This document shows, piece after piece, positions 34,117 through 43,193 of a DNA stretch of 64,000 nt (positions are counted from its first letter, which is position 1; every line of letters begins with the position of its first letter). Below the pieces are notes generated by a model. It was not told the DNA's origin, ran no database searches, and worked only from the letters and a program-made list of their open reading frames with translations. Position numbers and translations under genes: made by a program. The DNA comes from Clostridium guangxiense (GTDB lineage: Bacteria; Bacillota; Clostridia; Clostridiales; Clostridiaceae). The DNA is taken from assembly GCF_021043395.1 (NCBI RefSeq), contig NZ_JAJNKE010000001.1, forward strand, positions 170,149 to 234,148. The letters are read 5' to 3'.

Positions 34117-34145
34117 TTTAACCTTTTAAGTTGTCTATCTATAAA
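34117..34145 (+). promoter_or_regulatory. Possible promoter of the rubrerythrin gene
   Basis: TTTAAC, 17 bases, TATAAA, about 25 bases before the start codon. The -35 box is weak. In related clostridia this gene is under PerR, but I do not see a convincing PerR box. Confidence 0.35.
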
Positions 34146-34167
34146 TAAAAAAATTGGAGGCTTTAAA

Positions 34168-34755
34168 ATGAAAAGTTTAGTAAATTCAAAAACTGCTGAA
34201 AATCTTGCAAAAGCTTTTGCTGGAGAATCTCAGGCAAGAAATAGGTATACAATATATGCTAGGGCTGCTGAAAAAGAAGGTTATAATCAAATTTATTCTA
34301 TATTTATAGAAACCGCAGAAAACGAAAGAGCTCATGCCAAGGTTTTCTTTGATTTTTTAGTTCAAGGTCTTGGAAAATCTCAAATAAAAGTAGATACGGA
34401 ATATCCAATAGGATATGGAAACACAGAACAAAATTTACAATATGCTGCTGAAGGAGAAAAAGAGGAATGGGGCACAGCTTATCCTTCCTTTGCAAAAATT
34501 GCTAATGAAGAAGGATATCCCGAAATAGAAGCTGCTTTTAATAATATAGTTGCAATAGAGAAAAGCCACGAAAAAAGGTTTTTAGATTTCAAAAATAGAC
34601 TTTCAGAAAAAACTATATATAATAGGAAGGAACAGACTTATTGGAAATGTAAAAATTGCGGATTTATATATTTAGGAACAACTGCTCCAACTATATGTCC
34701 TGTTTGCAAATATCCTCAAGGTTACTTTGAAATAGCCAATGATTATGAAAAATAA
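34168..34755 (+). CDS. rbr: Rubrerythrin
   Basis: A 195-residue non-haem iron peroxidase protecting anaerobes from H2O2 and oxygen. N-terminal ferritin-like diiron domain (AKAFAGESQARNRYTIYARAAEKEGY with Glu/His ligands, ETAENERAHAKVFF, EKSHEKRF) and a C-terminal rubredoxin-like centre with two CxxC pairs (CKNCGFIYLG, CPVCKYPQGYF). Order and length are classic. RBS TTGGAGG lies 8 bases before the ATG. Confidence 0.96.
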   Translation: MKSLVNSKTAENLAKAFAGESQARNRYTIYARAAEKEGYNQIYSIFIETAENERAHAKVFFDFLVQGLGKSQIKVDTEYPIGYGNTEQNLQYAAEGEKEEWGTAYPSFAKIANEEGYPEIEAAFNNIVAIEKSHEKRFLDFKNRLSEKTIYNRKEQTYWKCKNCGFIYLGTTAPTICPVCKYPQGYFEIANDYEK

Positions 34756-34814
34756 AAACACTTTGAAATTTTAGATTGAGCAAAATATTGGGATACAATT
34801 TAACTAAGGTACAT

Positions 34815-35242
34815 GGAGCTGTCGCACTAAAAAATTATTCAAACGTAATCTAAAAATATTGCGAACTAAAATAAGTGAAGGGTTTTAACTCACTTAGCTC
34901 GTTAAAAGACTAACTTTTTCACTTGTGTGAAAAGTGAAGGGTTTGACGATGCTTTGCACGTTAAAGGTGAACTTTTTGGCTAAAGCCAAAAGTTAAGGTG
35001 ATTTTTCTTCCGCTTTGCTGCGGAAAAATTATTAATTTAAATCAAAGATTTTCCGTAGATAAGCGGAGGAAAATCATCATTAGCTTTTTACTAAAGGTAA
35101 AAAAGTTCACCTTTTAACGAGCAGCGCAAGTTAAAACCCTTCACCCTTAGCTTTTTCGCCTTCTTTTCAGGCGAAAAAAGTTAACTATTACTTCGCAATA
35201 TTTTTAAATTACATATTAAATAATTATTAGTGCGACAGCTCC
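34815..35242. repeat. 428-bp nested palindrome with 16-bp terminal inverted repeats, family 1
   Basis: Fills the gap between the convergent rubrerythrin and murG genes. The ends are perfect inverted repeats, GGAGCTGTCGCACTAA and its complement, continuing imperfectly for about 50 bases to AAATATTGCGAA. Inside I count about nine consecutive small hairpins, for example CTTTTTCAC/TGTGAAAAG, AACTTTTTGGC/GCCAAAAGTT, TTTTTCTTCCGC/GCGGAAAAA, GATTTTCCG/CGGAGGAAAATC and CTTTTTTCGCC/GGCGAAAAAAG. Related copies are at 42093-42429 and 58972-59262. No open reading frame explains it. Confidence 0.85.
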
Positions 35243-35341
35243 CTTAATTTTTTAAATTACTTGTAAAACATTAAAAATGTATATTTTAAAAATTTCATAT
35301 AGTTCCATCATATAACGTTTTCTGTTATACAACACATAATA

Positions 35342-36412
35342 TTATCTTTTATACTTATTTATTAGTCCAATTATGTTATCAACTGCATCTCTTGCAGTAC
35401 TTGAATTCATTTTATCTATATAATTTTTTCTATTTATATACAATTCACTTATTTTATTTTTAAGAGTTTCTGCATTTAAATTTTCTTCTTGTATTACAAT
35501 ACTATATCCAGCTTTTTTAAATGAAGCTGCATTTAATATTTGATCACCCCTGCTTGATTTTTTAGATAATGGTATCAATATATTAGGTTTTTTAAGCGCT
35601 AAAAGTTCAAAAATCACATTGGCACCTGCCCTTGATATAACAATATCTGCTGCTTGCATAAGATGTGGTAATTCATCAGATACGTAATCAAACTGCTTAT
35701 ACCCATTTAATTTTAGTAAATTGTTATCAATATTATTCTTGCCACAAATATGAATTACATCATATACTTTTAATAGTTCCTTTAAAATTCCACGAACTTG
35801 ATCATTGATTACCTTTGATCCTAGGCTTCCTCCTATTACTAAAATAACGGCTTTGTCACCTTTAAATCCACATATGTGAAGTCCATTAGCTTTATTCCCA
35901 TTAAATAGTTCTTGTCTTATAGGAGTACCAGTTAAAATGGCTTTATCTCCTTTTATATTTTTAATTGATTCTGGAAATGTAACACATACCTTGTCGCAAT
36001 AAGGTGCAGCTATCTTATTTGCAAGCCCTGGAGTGATATCAGATTCATGAGCAACTACTGGCACATGGCAAAAATGAGCTGCCATAACAACTGGCACGGA
36101 CACAAATCCTCCCTTGGAAAATACTATATTAGGTTTTTCTTTTTTCATTATTGTTATAGACTGAAAAACTCCTTTAATTACCTTAAAAGGATCCGTAAAG
36201 TTTTTTAAATCAAAATATCTTCTTAGTTTTCCGCTAGATATAGTATGGTATTTTATATTTTCTTTTTTAATAATTCCCCTCTCTATACCATCTTTAGTCC
36301 CTATATACTGGACTTCATAATCAAGCTTTTTTAGTTCTGGAACTAAAGCTAAATTTGGAGTAACATGGCCAGCCGAACCTCCACCTGTCATTATAATTTT
36401 AAATTTACTCAT
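35342..36412 (-). CDS. murG: MurG, lipid II synthase
   Basis: UDP-GlcNAc:undecaprenyl-PP-MurNAc-pentapeptide GlcNAc transferase, 356 residues, membrane-associated on the cytoplasmic side. The N-terminal [17 protein letters not shown], the middle [28 protein letters not shown] and the C-terminal [24 protein letters not shown] are diagnostic. It stands alone here, away from any mur/fts cluster, and lies next to a palindromic repeat. RBS GGGAGG precedes the ATG. Confidence 0.95.
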   Translation of the reverse strand: MSKFKIIMTGGGSAGHVTPNLALVPELKKLDYEVQYIGTKDGIERGIIKKENIKYHTISSGKLRRYFDLKNFTDPFKVIKGVFQSITIMKKEKPNIVFSKGGFVSVPVVMAAHFCHVPVVAHESDITPGLANKIAAPYCDKVCVTFPESIKNIKGDKAILTGTPIRQELFNGNKANGLHICGFKGDKAVILVIGGSLGSKVINDQVRGILKELLKVYDVIHICGKNNIDNNLLKLNGYKQFDYVSDELPHLMQAADIVISRAGANVIFELLALKKPNILIPLSKKSSRGDQILNAASFKKAGYSIVIQEENLNAETLKNKISELYINRKNYIDKMNSSTARDAVDNIIGLINKYKR

Positions 36413-36596
36413 AAAAAAATCCTCCCTTATAAATTACATAAAACATTTTATCACAATTATAGATACATTGCCTTAAAATCAAATTTAAAATTCCACAATA
36501 TTACATAAGGCAGTTATTTTATACTTTAAATAGTTAATTGTCCATTAACTAATGTAAGCTTCCTTTTTTGTCTTAATCCCACCATCATATTGTTTT

Positions 36597-36627
36597 GAAT
36601 ATGGGTTAAAATATTAGTACAAAATTA
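36597..36627 (+). promoter_or_regulatory. Possible sigma-G promoter of the spore protein gene
   Basis: GAATA, 18 bases, CAAAATTA. The -35 box and spacing fit forespore sigma-G promoters; the -10 box is only partly matched. Confidence 0.4.
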
Positions 36628-36644
36628 AAAAGGAGGCGAAAAGC

Positions 36645-36830
36645 ATGTCAAACAAGCATTTAGTTCCAGAGGCTAGAGAAGGCTTGGATTACCTTAAAAT
36701 GGAAGTTGCTAAAGAATTAGATGTTCCACTAAGTGAAGGATATAATGGCGACCTTACTTCTAGACAGTGTGGTTCTGTTGGAGGAGAGATGGTCAAAAAA
36801 ATGGTTGCAGATTATGAATCAAAATTATAA
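36645..36830 (+). CDS. Alpha/beta-type small acid-soluble spore protein
   Basis: A 61-residue DNA-binding spore protein that saturates and protects spore DNA. It shows the family blocks LDYLKMEVAKELDV and GDLTSRQCGSVGGEMVKKMV, with the germination-protease cleavage region in the first block. RBS AAGGAGG is ideal. It shows that the organism sporulates. A cysteine in TSRQCGSVGG replaces the more usual Asn; I cannot judge its effect. Confidence 0.95.
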   Translation: MSNKHLVPEAREGLDYLKMEVAKELDVPLSEGYNGDLTSRQCGSVGGEMVKKMVADYESKL

Positions 36831-36836
36831 TAAATA

Positions 36837-36873
36837 GCGTACAGCAAGTAATTTATTTACGAGCTGTACGCTC
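36837..36873. other. Hairpin between spore protein gene and recJ
   Basis: Stem GCGTACAGC/GCTGTACGC with a loop of about 17 bases. It overlaps the last codons of recJ on the minus strand. It could terminate the spore protein transcript, but no clear T-run follows on either strand. Confidence 0.4.
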
Positions 36874-38652
36874 ACTATGATTTCTAAAATTTTTAATAAC
36901 TAATTGAACAGTTTTATTATTCATAAACTCATTAGTTTCTATATTGAAAGTTATATCAAGCTTTACGCTGCCGGAATAAGACGAATAAAGCTTTTTAAGT
37001 TCATTTTCTCCATATCCATCTATAATAACTTTTTCAAATTCATAGACACCATTAAAATATATAGCATTAAGTATTCTTCCTGAATTTGACTTTATTTTTA
37101 ACTTAATCACATTTTTATTCTTGCCTATTACATTAGCATTTATTATACTAACAGCTTTATCTGCAAAAATAGGCTTGGGATTTCCTTTTCCAAATGGTTC
37201 TAATGACTTTATTTCCTCTGAAAGTTCTAGTGATACATAATCAATATGAAGCTGCATATCTATATGAACCTTAGGGACTATATCTTCATCACTTAAAGTA
37301 CAATTTGCATTAAGTTTAGTTCTTAACTTATCAACCATATCTAAACTTTTAAGTGAAAGACCTGCTGCCATTGGATGTCCGCCAAATTTTTCAATTAAGT
37401 CTCTACACTCAACTAACCCTTCAAACATGTTGTATTCTTCAATTGACCTACCGGAGCCTTTAATACCTTCATTTGCATCTGTAAATATTATAGTAGGAAC
37501 ATTATATTTCTCTTTAATTCTTCCTGCAATTATTCCAGCAACACTTTCATGTATATCGTTTAAATGAATCACAAGAACTTTATTCATTGAAAAATGAAGC
37601 TTTTCTATGACCTCTTCAGCTTTTTGTACTCCTAAGTTTGTTATTTCCTGTCTTTCCACATTAAATTCATGAAGCTCTTTTGCAAATTCGACTGCCTCTT
37701 TTTCATCTTTACATAAAAGTAATTTTAAAGCTATTTTTGCGTGTTTAAGCCTTCCCACAGCATTAATTGTAGGTCCTATGACGAATCCAAGTGAATAAAC
37801 ATTTATTTCCTTATCGCCTAATCCAACTTCATTAATAAGAGCCTTCAATCCTATGTTTTTAGTATTATTTATAAGCTCAAGTCCCTTTTTTACAATTATC
37901 CTATTTTCGTCTATAATATCTACAACATCACATACTGTAGCAATAGCTGCATATTCCAAAAAACTATAGCTTTGGCATATGTCAATATTCATGATTTCAT
38001 ATAGAACCTGTATAAACTTAAAAATAACTCCTGCGCCACATAACTTATTAAATGGGTATTTACAATCCTCCTGTTTAGGATTTACAACTGCGTCAGCATT
38101 GGGCACCACAAAACTCTTTTTTCCATTTTCTTCTACAAACGGAACATCATGATGATCGGTTATAACAACCTTCATTCCAAACTTTTTAGCCATTTCCATT
38201 TGCTTTATTGCTGCAATTCCATTATCACAAGTTATGATTACATCAAAATTATTATCTTTAGCATATAAAATTATATTTTCATTAATTCCATATCCTTCTG
38301 TAATTCTATCAGGAATATAGTAGCTCACTTTATTAGTAAATTTAGATATAGCTTCATAAAGCATATATGTGCTCATAATCCCATCAACATCGTAATCTCC
38401 TACTATTAATATGCTTTGGCTATCTTCTACTGCATCCTTTATTATAAAAGCTCCCTTTTCAATATCTTTCATCAACTTAGCATTATAGAGCATGTTTAAA
38501 GATGGATTTATAAAACGCCTTTCATCGCTTTTATTATATATTCCTCTATTTAATAATATTCTTGTTAATACTTCACTAATTCCAAATTCTTTTGATAATT
38601 TATTTATATTTGCTTTTACATTTCTAAGAAGCCACTTTTCCAAGTAAATCAC
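36853..38652 (-). CDS. recJ: RecJ single-strand DNA exonuclease
   Basis: 5'-3' single-strand exonuclease of 599 residues used in recombination and mismatch repair. DHH domain motifs are present (ILIVGDYDVDGIMSTYML, VITCDNGIAA, VITDHHDVP), then DHHA1 with GGHPMAAGLSL and a C-terminal OB-like part. The start is probably the GTG at 38652 (VIYLEKWLLRN); a TTG three codons later is an alternative. It follows mnmA by 26 bases, so they are probably co-transcribed. Confidence 0.94.
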   Translation of the reverse strand: MIYLEKWLLRNVKANINKLSKEFGISEVLTRILLNRGIYNKSDERRFINPSLNMLYNAKLMKDIEKGAFIIKDAVEDSQSILIVGDYDVDGIMSTYMLYEAISKFTNKVSYYIPDRITEGYGINENIILYAKDNNFDVIITCDNGIAAIKQMEMAKKFGMKVVITDHHDVPFVEENGKKSFVVPNADAVVNPKQEDCKYPFNKLCGAGVIFKFIQVLYEIMNIDICQSYSFLEYAAIATVCDVVDIIDENRIIVKKGLELINNTKNIGLKALINEVGLGDKEINVYSLGFVIGPTINAVGRLKHAKIALKLLLCKDEKEAVEFAKELHEFNVERQEITNLGVQKAEEVIEKLHFSMNKVLVIHLNDIHESVAGIIAGRIKEKYNVPTIIFTDANEGIKGSGRSIEEYNMFEGLVECRDLIEKFGGHPMAAGLSLKSLDMVDKLRTKLNANCTLSDEDIVPKVHIDMQLHIDYVSLELSEEIKSLEPFGKGNPKPIFADKAVSIINANVIGKNKNVIKLKIKSNSGRILNAIYFNGVYEFEKVIIDGYGENELKKLYSSYSGSVKLDITFNIETNEFMNNKTVQLVIKNFRNHSERTARK

Positions 38653-38678
38653 ACACCCTGCTTAAATCACTTATGGTC

Positions 38679-39755
38679 TTAAACAATTTCATCTATAATT
38701 CCACCACCAACTAAAAGATCTCCTTTATAAAATACAGCAGACTGTCCTTTAGTTATAGCTCTTTGAGGAATTTCAAATTTAATCTTTACTCTTCCATTCT
38801 CTATAGGACTTATTATGGCTTTTGATGTTTTTGCATTATACCTTATTTTAGCGTCTACTTCCATAGGTTCTTCTAATTTATCAAAAGGTATAAAATTATT
38901 ATTCTTTGTTATAAGTTCATTCTTAAAAATATCCTTTTCATCACCAAGAACAACTTCATTTTTGTCTGCTTTTATATCTGTTACAAATATTCTCTTACCC
39001 GCTGATATTCCAAGTCCTTTTCTTTGTCCTATAGTATAATAAGCTATTCCTTTGTGTTTGCCTATAAAGTTTCCTTTTTCATCTACAAAATTTCCTTCTC
39101 TTATATCATTTGGACACTGTCTTTTGATAAAACCACCATGGTCATCATCTGGAACAAAACATATTTCTTCACTGTCCCTTTTATTAAACACATTAAGTCC
39201 TATTTCCTTTGCAATCTCCCTTATATGCTCCTTTTCATAATCTCCACATGGCATTAGTGTATGCTCAAGTTGATATTGAGTCATATTATACATAACATAA
39301 GTTTGATCTTTTTTATCATCAACAGATTTTCTTATTACATACCTTCCATTTTCTTTTGAAATTTTGCAGTAATGACCTGTAGCAACATAATCGGCACCTA
39401 AACTTTGAGCTTTTTTAAGAAGAGCATCAAACTTTATATATTTATTACATGCAATACAAGGATTAGGAGTTCTGCCCTTTAAATAATCATCTACAAAATA
39501 ATCAATTACTTTATCTTTAAATACTTCTGTAAAATTCATTACATAAAATGGTATTTCAAGTTTATAGGCTACTCTTCTAGCGTCTTCAACAGCTGAAATT
39601 GAGCAGCAGCCTCCTTCTTTTTCATTATAAAAAGCATCGTCTGGAGTTAACTTCATAGTTATTCCTATAACATCATATCCTTGTTTTTTTAGCAAATAAG
39701 CCGCTACAGAACTATCAACCCCTCCGCTCATTCCTATAACAACTTTTTTATTCAT
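38679..39755 (-). CDS. mnmA: MnmA tRNA 2-thiouridylase
   Basis: A 358-residue PP-loop enzyme that thiolates U34 of Lys, Glu and Gln tRNAs using sulfur from a cysteine desulfurase. It has [20 protein letters not shown] (ATP), [14 protein letters not shown] with the first catalytic Cys, and [11 protein letters not shown] with the second. Neighbouring nifS (39867-40997) is the natural sulfur donor. Confidence 0.96.
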   Translation of the reverse strand: MNKKVVIGMSGGVDSSVAAYLLKKQGYDVIGITMKLTPDDAFYNEKEGGCCSISAVEDARRVAYKLEIPFYVMNFTEVFKDKVIDYFVDDYLKGRTPNPCIACNKYIKFDALLKKAQSLGADYVATGHYCKISKENGRYVIRKSVDDKKDQTYVMYNMTQYQLEHTLMPCGDYEKEHIREIAKEIGLNVFNKRDSEEICFVPDDDHGGFIKRQCPNDIREGNFVDEKGNFIGKHKGIAYYTIGQRKGLGISAGKRIFVTDIKADKNEVVLGDEKDIFKNELITKNNNFIPFDKLEEPMEVDAKIRYNAKTSKAIISPIENGRVKIKFEIPQRAITKGQSAVFYKGDLLVGGGIIDEIV

Positions 39756-39796
39756 ACATTATCACCATTACCTTATCTTTTTTATATAATTTTAAT

Positions 39797-39869
39797 TAGT
39801 AAATCGCTATTTATTTTCATAAAATATCGATGTTTCTACGAATTTTGTGAAAAAGAAATAGCTGATTTA
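39797..39869 (-). other. Extended intercistronic hairpin between nifS and mnmA
   Basis: GTAAATCAGCTATTT at the nifS stop pairs, with one bulge, with AAATAGCGATTTAC about 45 bases later, and the inside (TTTTTCACAAAAT / ATTTTATGAAAA) pairs again. There is no T-run, so it may be an mRNA processing or stability element in the nifS-mnmA transcript. Confidence 0.5.
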
Positions 39870-40997
39870 CTTTAAAATTTCGCATAATTTATTTAGGGTA
39901 TAATTAATATCCTCTTCTGTTGTAAATTTTCCTATTGTAAATCTTATTGAACTTTTTGCATCATCTCTTGAAAGCCCAATGGCTGTAAGTACATGTGAAG
40001 GTTCTATTGCCCCAGCAGAACATGCACTCCCAAGTGAAGCACAAATACCTGCCATATCCAAGTTTATTAAAATACCCTCTCCATCTTTTCCATTAAAACA
40101 TAAATTTATATTATTTGAAAGTCTTTTTTCATCCCTAGGTCCATTTAATTTTACATTTGGAATTTTAAGAGCTTCATTTATAAAAATATCTCTCAATCTT
40201 TTTTGCCTTTCAACTTCTTTTTCAAGATCACTATATACTATTTCAAACGCCTTAGCAATTCCAACTATATATGGTATATTTTCAGTTCCACTTCTTCTTC
40301 CTCTTTGCTGCTGTCCACCGTAAATCAAATTACTTATTTGGGTTCCTCTTTTAATATAAAGTATTCCTATTCCTTTTGGTGCATAAATTTTATGTCCTGA
40401 AACTGACATTAAATCTACATTCATTTGGTTTACATCAAGCTTAATATGCCCTGCTGCTTGAACTGCATCCGTATGAAATATAATATTTTTTTCCTTAAGG
40501 ATTTTTCCTATTTCATTAATAGGTTCAATTGTACCTATCTCATTGTTTGCTGCCATAATAGATACTAATATAGTTTCATCTTTTATACTTCCTTTTAAAT
40601 CATCTATAGACACTAGCCCTTCTGAATTTACAGGAAGGTATGTAATTTCGAACCCTTGGCTTTCTAAAAACTTACAAGCACTAAGTATAGCATGATGTTC
40701 TATAGAAGTTGTTATTATATGTTTCCCCTTATTTTTGTTTGCCATAGCTGTGCCAATCAGTGCCCAATTATCGCTTTCTGTACCACCACTAGTAAAAAAT
40801 ACTTCTTCATTTTTACAATTTAAAATTGTTGCAATAGTATTTTTAGCCTCATCTAACGCAATTTTGCTTTTCATTGAAAAAGAATAAGCGGAAGACGGAT
40901 TACCATAGAATTCGCTAAAATATGGTTTCATCTCTTCAACAACCTCATCAAGAACCATAGTAGTTGCTGAATAATCCATATAGACATGCCTTTTCAC
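39867..40997 (-). CDS. nifS: Cysteine desulfurase, NifS/IscS type
   Basis: A 376-residue PLP enzyme that releases sulfur from cysteine. It has SVSGHKIYAPKGIGILYI (PLP lysine), TSGGTESDNWAL, HTDAVQAAGH and the catalytic Cys loop CASLGSACSAGAIEPSHVL. The start is GTG at 40997 with AAGGGTG upstream. It probably feeds MnmA (next gene) and Fe-S cluster assembly; no iscU is present here. Confidence 0.95.
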   Translation of the reverse strand: MKRHVYMDYSATTMVLDEVVEEMKPYFSEFYGNPSSAYSFSMKSKIALDEAKNTIATILNCKNEEVFFTSGGTESDNWALIGTAMANKNKGKHIITTSIEHHAILSACKFLESQGFEITYLPVNSEGLVSIDDLKGSIKDETILVSIMAANNEIGTIEPINEIGKILKEKNIIFHTDAVQAAGHIKLDVNQMNVDLMSVSGHKIYAPKGIGILYIKRGTQISNLIYGGQQQRGRRSGTENIPYIVGIAKAFEIVYSDLEKEVERQKRLRDIFINEALKIPNVKLNGPRDEKRLSNNINLCFNGKDGEGILINLDMAGICASLGSACSAGAIEPSHVLTAIGLSRDDAKSSIRFTIGKFTTEEDINYTLNKLCEILK

Positions 40998-41023
40998 ATT
41001 ATCACCCTTTTCACTAATTTAAT

Positions 41024-41054
41024 TAAAGCGCAGTGACTTTTGCACTGCGCTTTA
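41024..41054 (-). terminator. Terminator of cysK
   Basis: Perfect 12-bp stem TAAAGCGCAGTG/CACTGCGCTTTA with a 7-base loop, 35 bases after the cysK stop and before nifS. The T-run is short, so some readthrough into nifS is possible. Confidence 0.7.
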
Positions 41055-41088
41055 AAATACACCATTTATATAATTATACTACAAAACA

Positions 41089-42018
41089 TTAATCAAATAC
41101 AGGCATTGATAAATATCTTTGACCGCTGTCTGGAAGAATAACAACTATATTTTTATCTGAAAATTCAGGTCTACTTGCAACAATTTTTCCTGCATACAAA
41201 GCAGCACCAGCTGATATACCTGCAAGTATTCCCTCTGTAACAACTAATTCTTTAGTTGCTGCAAATGCTTCTTCATTTTTTATTGTAATTATTTCATCCA
41301 CAAGACTTCTATCAAAAACTTTTGGAACAAATCCGGCGCCTATTCCTTGTATTTTATGAGGACCTGATTTTCCTCCTGAAAGTACAGGTGAATCAAATGG
41401 TTCCACAGCAATAATTTTAATATTTGGATTTTTCTCTTTTAAAGTTCTTGCAATTCCTGTAATAGTTCCACCTGTTCCTACTCCTGCAACTACAGCATCA
41501 ACTTTTCCATCTGTATCTTCCCATATTTCTTCTCCAGTAGTAACCTTGTGAATAGCTGGATTTGAAGGATTATCAAATTGTTGAGGTATAAAAGAATTTG
41601 AATTTTCCTTAGCTAACTCCTCTGCCTTTTTAATAGCACCCTTCATTCCTTCTACTCCTGGTGTTAATACTAGCTCAGCACCGTATGCTTTAAGAAGCTT
41701 TCTTCTTTCAATACTCATAGTCTCAGGCATTGTAAGTATAAGTCTATATCCCTTAGCAGCAGAGATTAAAGCTAATCCAACTCCTGTGTTTCCACTTGTA
41801 GGTTCAATTATAACCGTATCTTTATTTATTTTACCTCTATCTTCAGCATCTTTAATCATAGAATATGCAATTCTATCTTTTATGCTTCCAGATGGATTAA
41901 AATATTCAACTTTTCCAAGTATATTTCCATTAAATCCTTCTTTTTCTTTATAGTTTTTCAATTGAACTAAAGGTGTTTTTCCTATAGTTTCAATAATGTT
42001 ATTATAAATTTTACTCAT
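41089..42018 (-). CDS. cysK: Cysteine synthase (O-acetylserine sulfhydrylase)
   Basis: A 309-residue PLP enzyme making cysteine from O-acetylserine and sulfide. PLP lysine in [15 protein letters not shown], substrate loop [14 protein letters not shown], and [18 protein letters not shown]. Length is standard. It sits beside an Rrf2 regulator without cluster cysteines; in B. subtilis and staphylococci CysK binds the Rrf2-type CymR to sense cysteine, so the same pair may operate here. Confidence 0.96.
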   Translation of the reverse strand: MSKIYNNIIETIGKTPLVQLKNYKEKEGFNGNILGKVEYFNPSGSIKDRIAYSMIKDAEDRGKINKDTVIIEPTSGNTGVGLALISAAKGYRLILTMPETMSIERRKLLKAYGAELVLTPGVEGMKGAIKKAEELAKENSNSFIPQQFDNPSNPAIHKVTTGEEIWEDTDGKVDAVVAGVGTGGTITGIARTLKEKNPNIKIIAVEPFDSPVLSGGKSGPHKIQGIGAGFVPKVFDRSLVDEIITIKNEEAFAATKELVVTEGILAGISAGAALYAGKIVASRPEFSDKNIVVILPDSGQRYLSMPVFD

Positions 42019-42092
42019 TTAAGCCACCCCACTATTTTTTTTATTTATAAACTAATATTAAACATACATTTTTACTAGGATTTATAGTATAT

Positions 42093-42429
42093 AAATATTG
42101 CAAAGTAATAACTAACTTTTTTACCTTCAGTAAAAAGTTAATTATGATAAACATATACGAAGCTTGGGCTTTGCCAATTATCCTTCTTGAACAAGGTGTT
42201 ATGGGATTTCTATAACCCGTTTCTCTACAGAAAATCTTTAATTTAAATTAATAATTTTTCAGCAGCGAAGCGGAAGAAAAATCACCTTAACTTTTGGCTT
42301 TAGCCGAAAAGTTCACCTTTGACGTGCAAAGCATCATCAAACCCTTCACTTTTCACACAAGTGAAAAAGTTAGTCTTTTAACGAGCAAAGCGAGTTAAAA
42401 CCCTTAACTCCAATTACTTCGCAATATTT
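42093..42429. repeat. 337-bp palindromic element, family 1, with inserted second repeat
   Basis: Bounded by AAATATTGCAAAGTAAT at 42093 and its near complement ending at 42429. The right half has the same hairpin modules, in the same order, as the element at 34815-35242 (Cys-free of coding sense: CCGC/GCGG module, GGCTTTAGCC module, TTTTCAC/GTGAAAA module, TTTTAACGAGC/GAGTTAAAA module). The left half contains, in reverse, the AAGGATAAT core of the window-edge repeats (about 42150-42186). Its left end borders the cysK promoter region. Confidence 0.8.
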
Positions 42430-42457
42430 ATTAATTGCAAAAATCAAACTATTCAGT

Positions 42458-42901
42458 CTAGATATAATACATATAATTTGAATTTATTAGATTATTATAA
42501 TTAATCACCAAATCCTCAAGTGTGATAGAATCTACTATTTCACTTATAGCATTATTCAAACGATCCCATATGTTATTTCTTATACAGCTATCAAGCTTAT
42601 CTTCATTAACAACTTGATTATCATCTCTTTCAACAACAACAAGATCTCCTTCAAGTGCTCTTAAAACATTACCTACAGTTATTTCATTCATACTTTTTGC
42701 AAGCACATAACCACCCTGAGAACCCTTTCTTCCCTTTACAAGTCCTTCTTTCCTAAGAGAGGAAAAAATTTGTTCCAAATAACCTTCTGAAATATTCTGT
42801 CTTTGTGATATACTTTTAAGTGTAACACTATCATTTATTGAATTAACAGCCAAATCTACCATAGCCTTTAATCCGTATCTTCCTTTTGTTGATATTTTCA
42901 T
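42458..42901 (-). CDS. Rrf2 family transcriptional regulator, CymR-like
   Basis: About 147 residues with the Rrf2 winged helix (MKISTKGRYGLKAMVDLAV, ISQRQNISEGYLEQIFSSLRKEGLVKGRKGSQGGYVLAK). The start at 42901 is the usual Rrf2 start. Only one cysteine (DSCIRNN) lies in the region where IscR has three, so it probably does not carry an Fe-S cluster and resembles CymR. Next to cysK and nifS, it likely controls cysteine and sulfur genes. Confidence 0.88.
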   Translation of the reverse strand: MKISTKGRYGLKAMVDLAVNSINDSVTLKSISQRQNISEGYLEQIFSSLRKEGLVKGRKGSQGGYVLAKSMNEITVGNVLRALEGDLVVVERDDNQVVNEDKLDSCIRNNIWDRLNNAISEIVDSITLEDLVINYNNLINSNYMYYI

Positions 42902-43193
42902 AATAAACACACCCATTTTTTAGTTTTTCTATATATTTAGTATGTTTTAATAATATAACTTAATTTACTAATTGTCAAGTATCACAAAAAAATACTTTAA
43001 TTGAATAACAATATATAGTATTATTTACTTATTTACCATAAATATTCACGTCACACATAATATTGATTTATTTTAAAACTTTTGCATTAATATTTCTATT
43101 TAGCCATTCTCTTTTTCAAGAAAATATTGTAAAATAGAAATGTAGTTCAGTTCTTATTTTATTTTTTTATACAAAAGTAGGGAGGGGATATTC
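42902..43193. promoter_or_regulatory. Divergent region between Rrf2 and glgC, with Rrf2 promoter
   Basis: The minus strand carries TTGACA, 17 bases, TATTAT at 42951-42979, an almost perfect sigma-A promoter for the Rrf2 gene. Downstream of it ATACTAAATATATA may be an operator. On the plus strand I do not find a convincing promoter for glgC; the region is AT-rich without obvious repeats or genes. Confidence 0.65.

Noticed and set aside
34815-35242. CRISPR array
   Set aside because: Repeats are hairpins of different sequence without equal spacing or unique spacers, and no cas gene is present.
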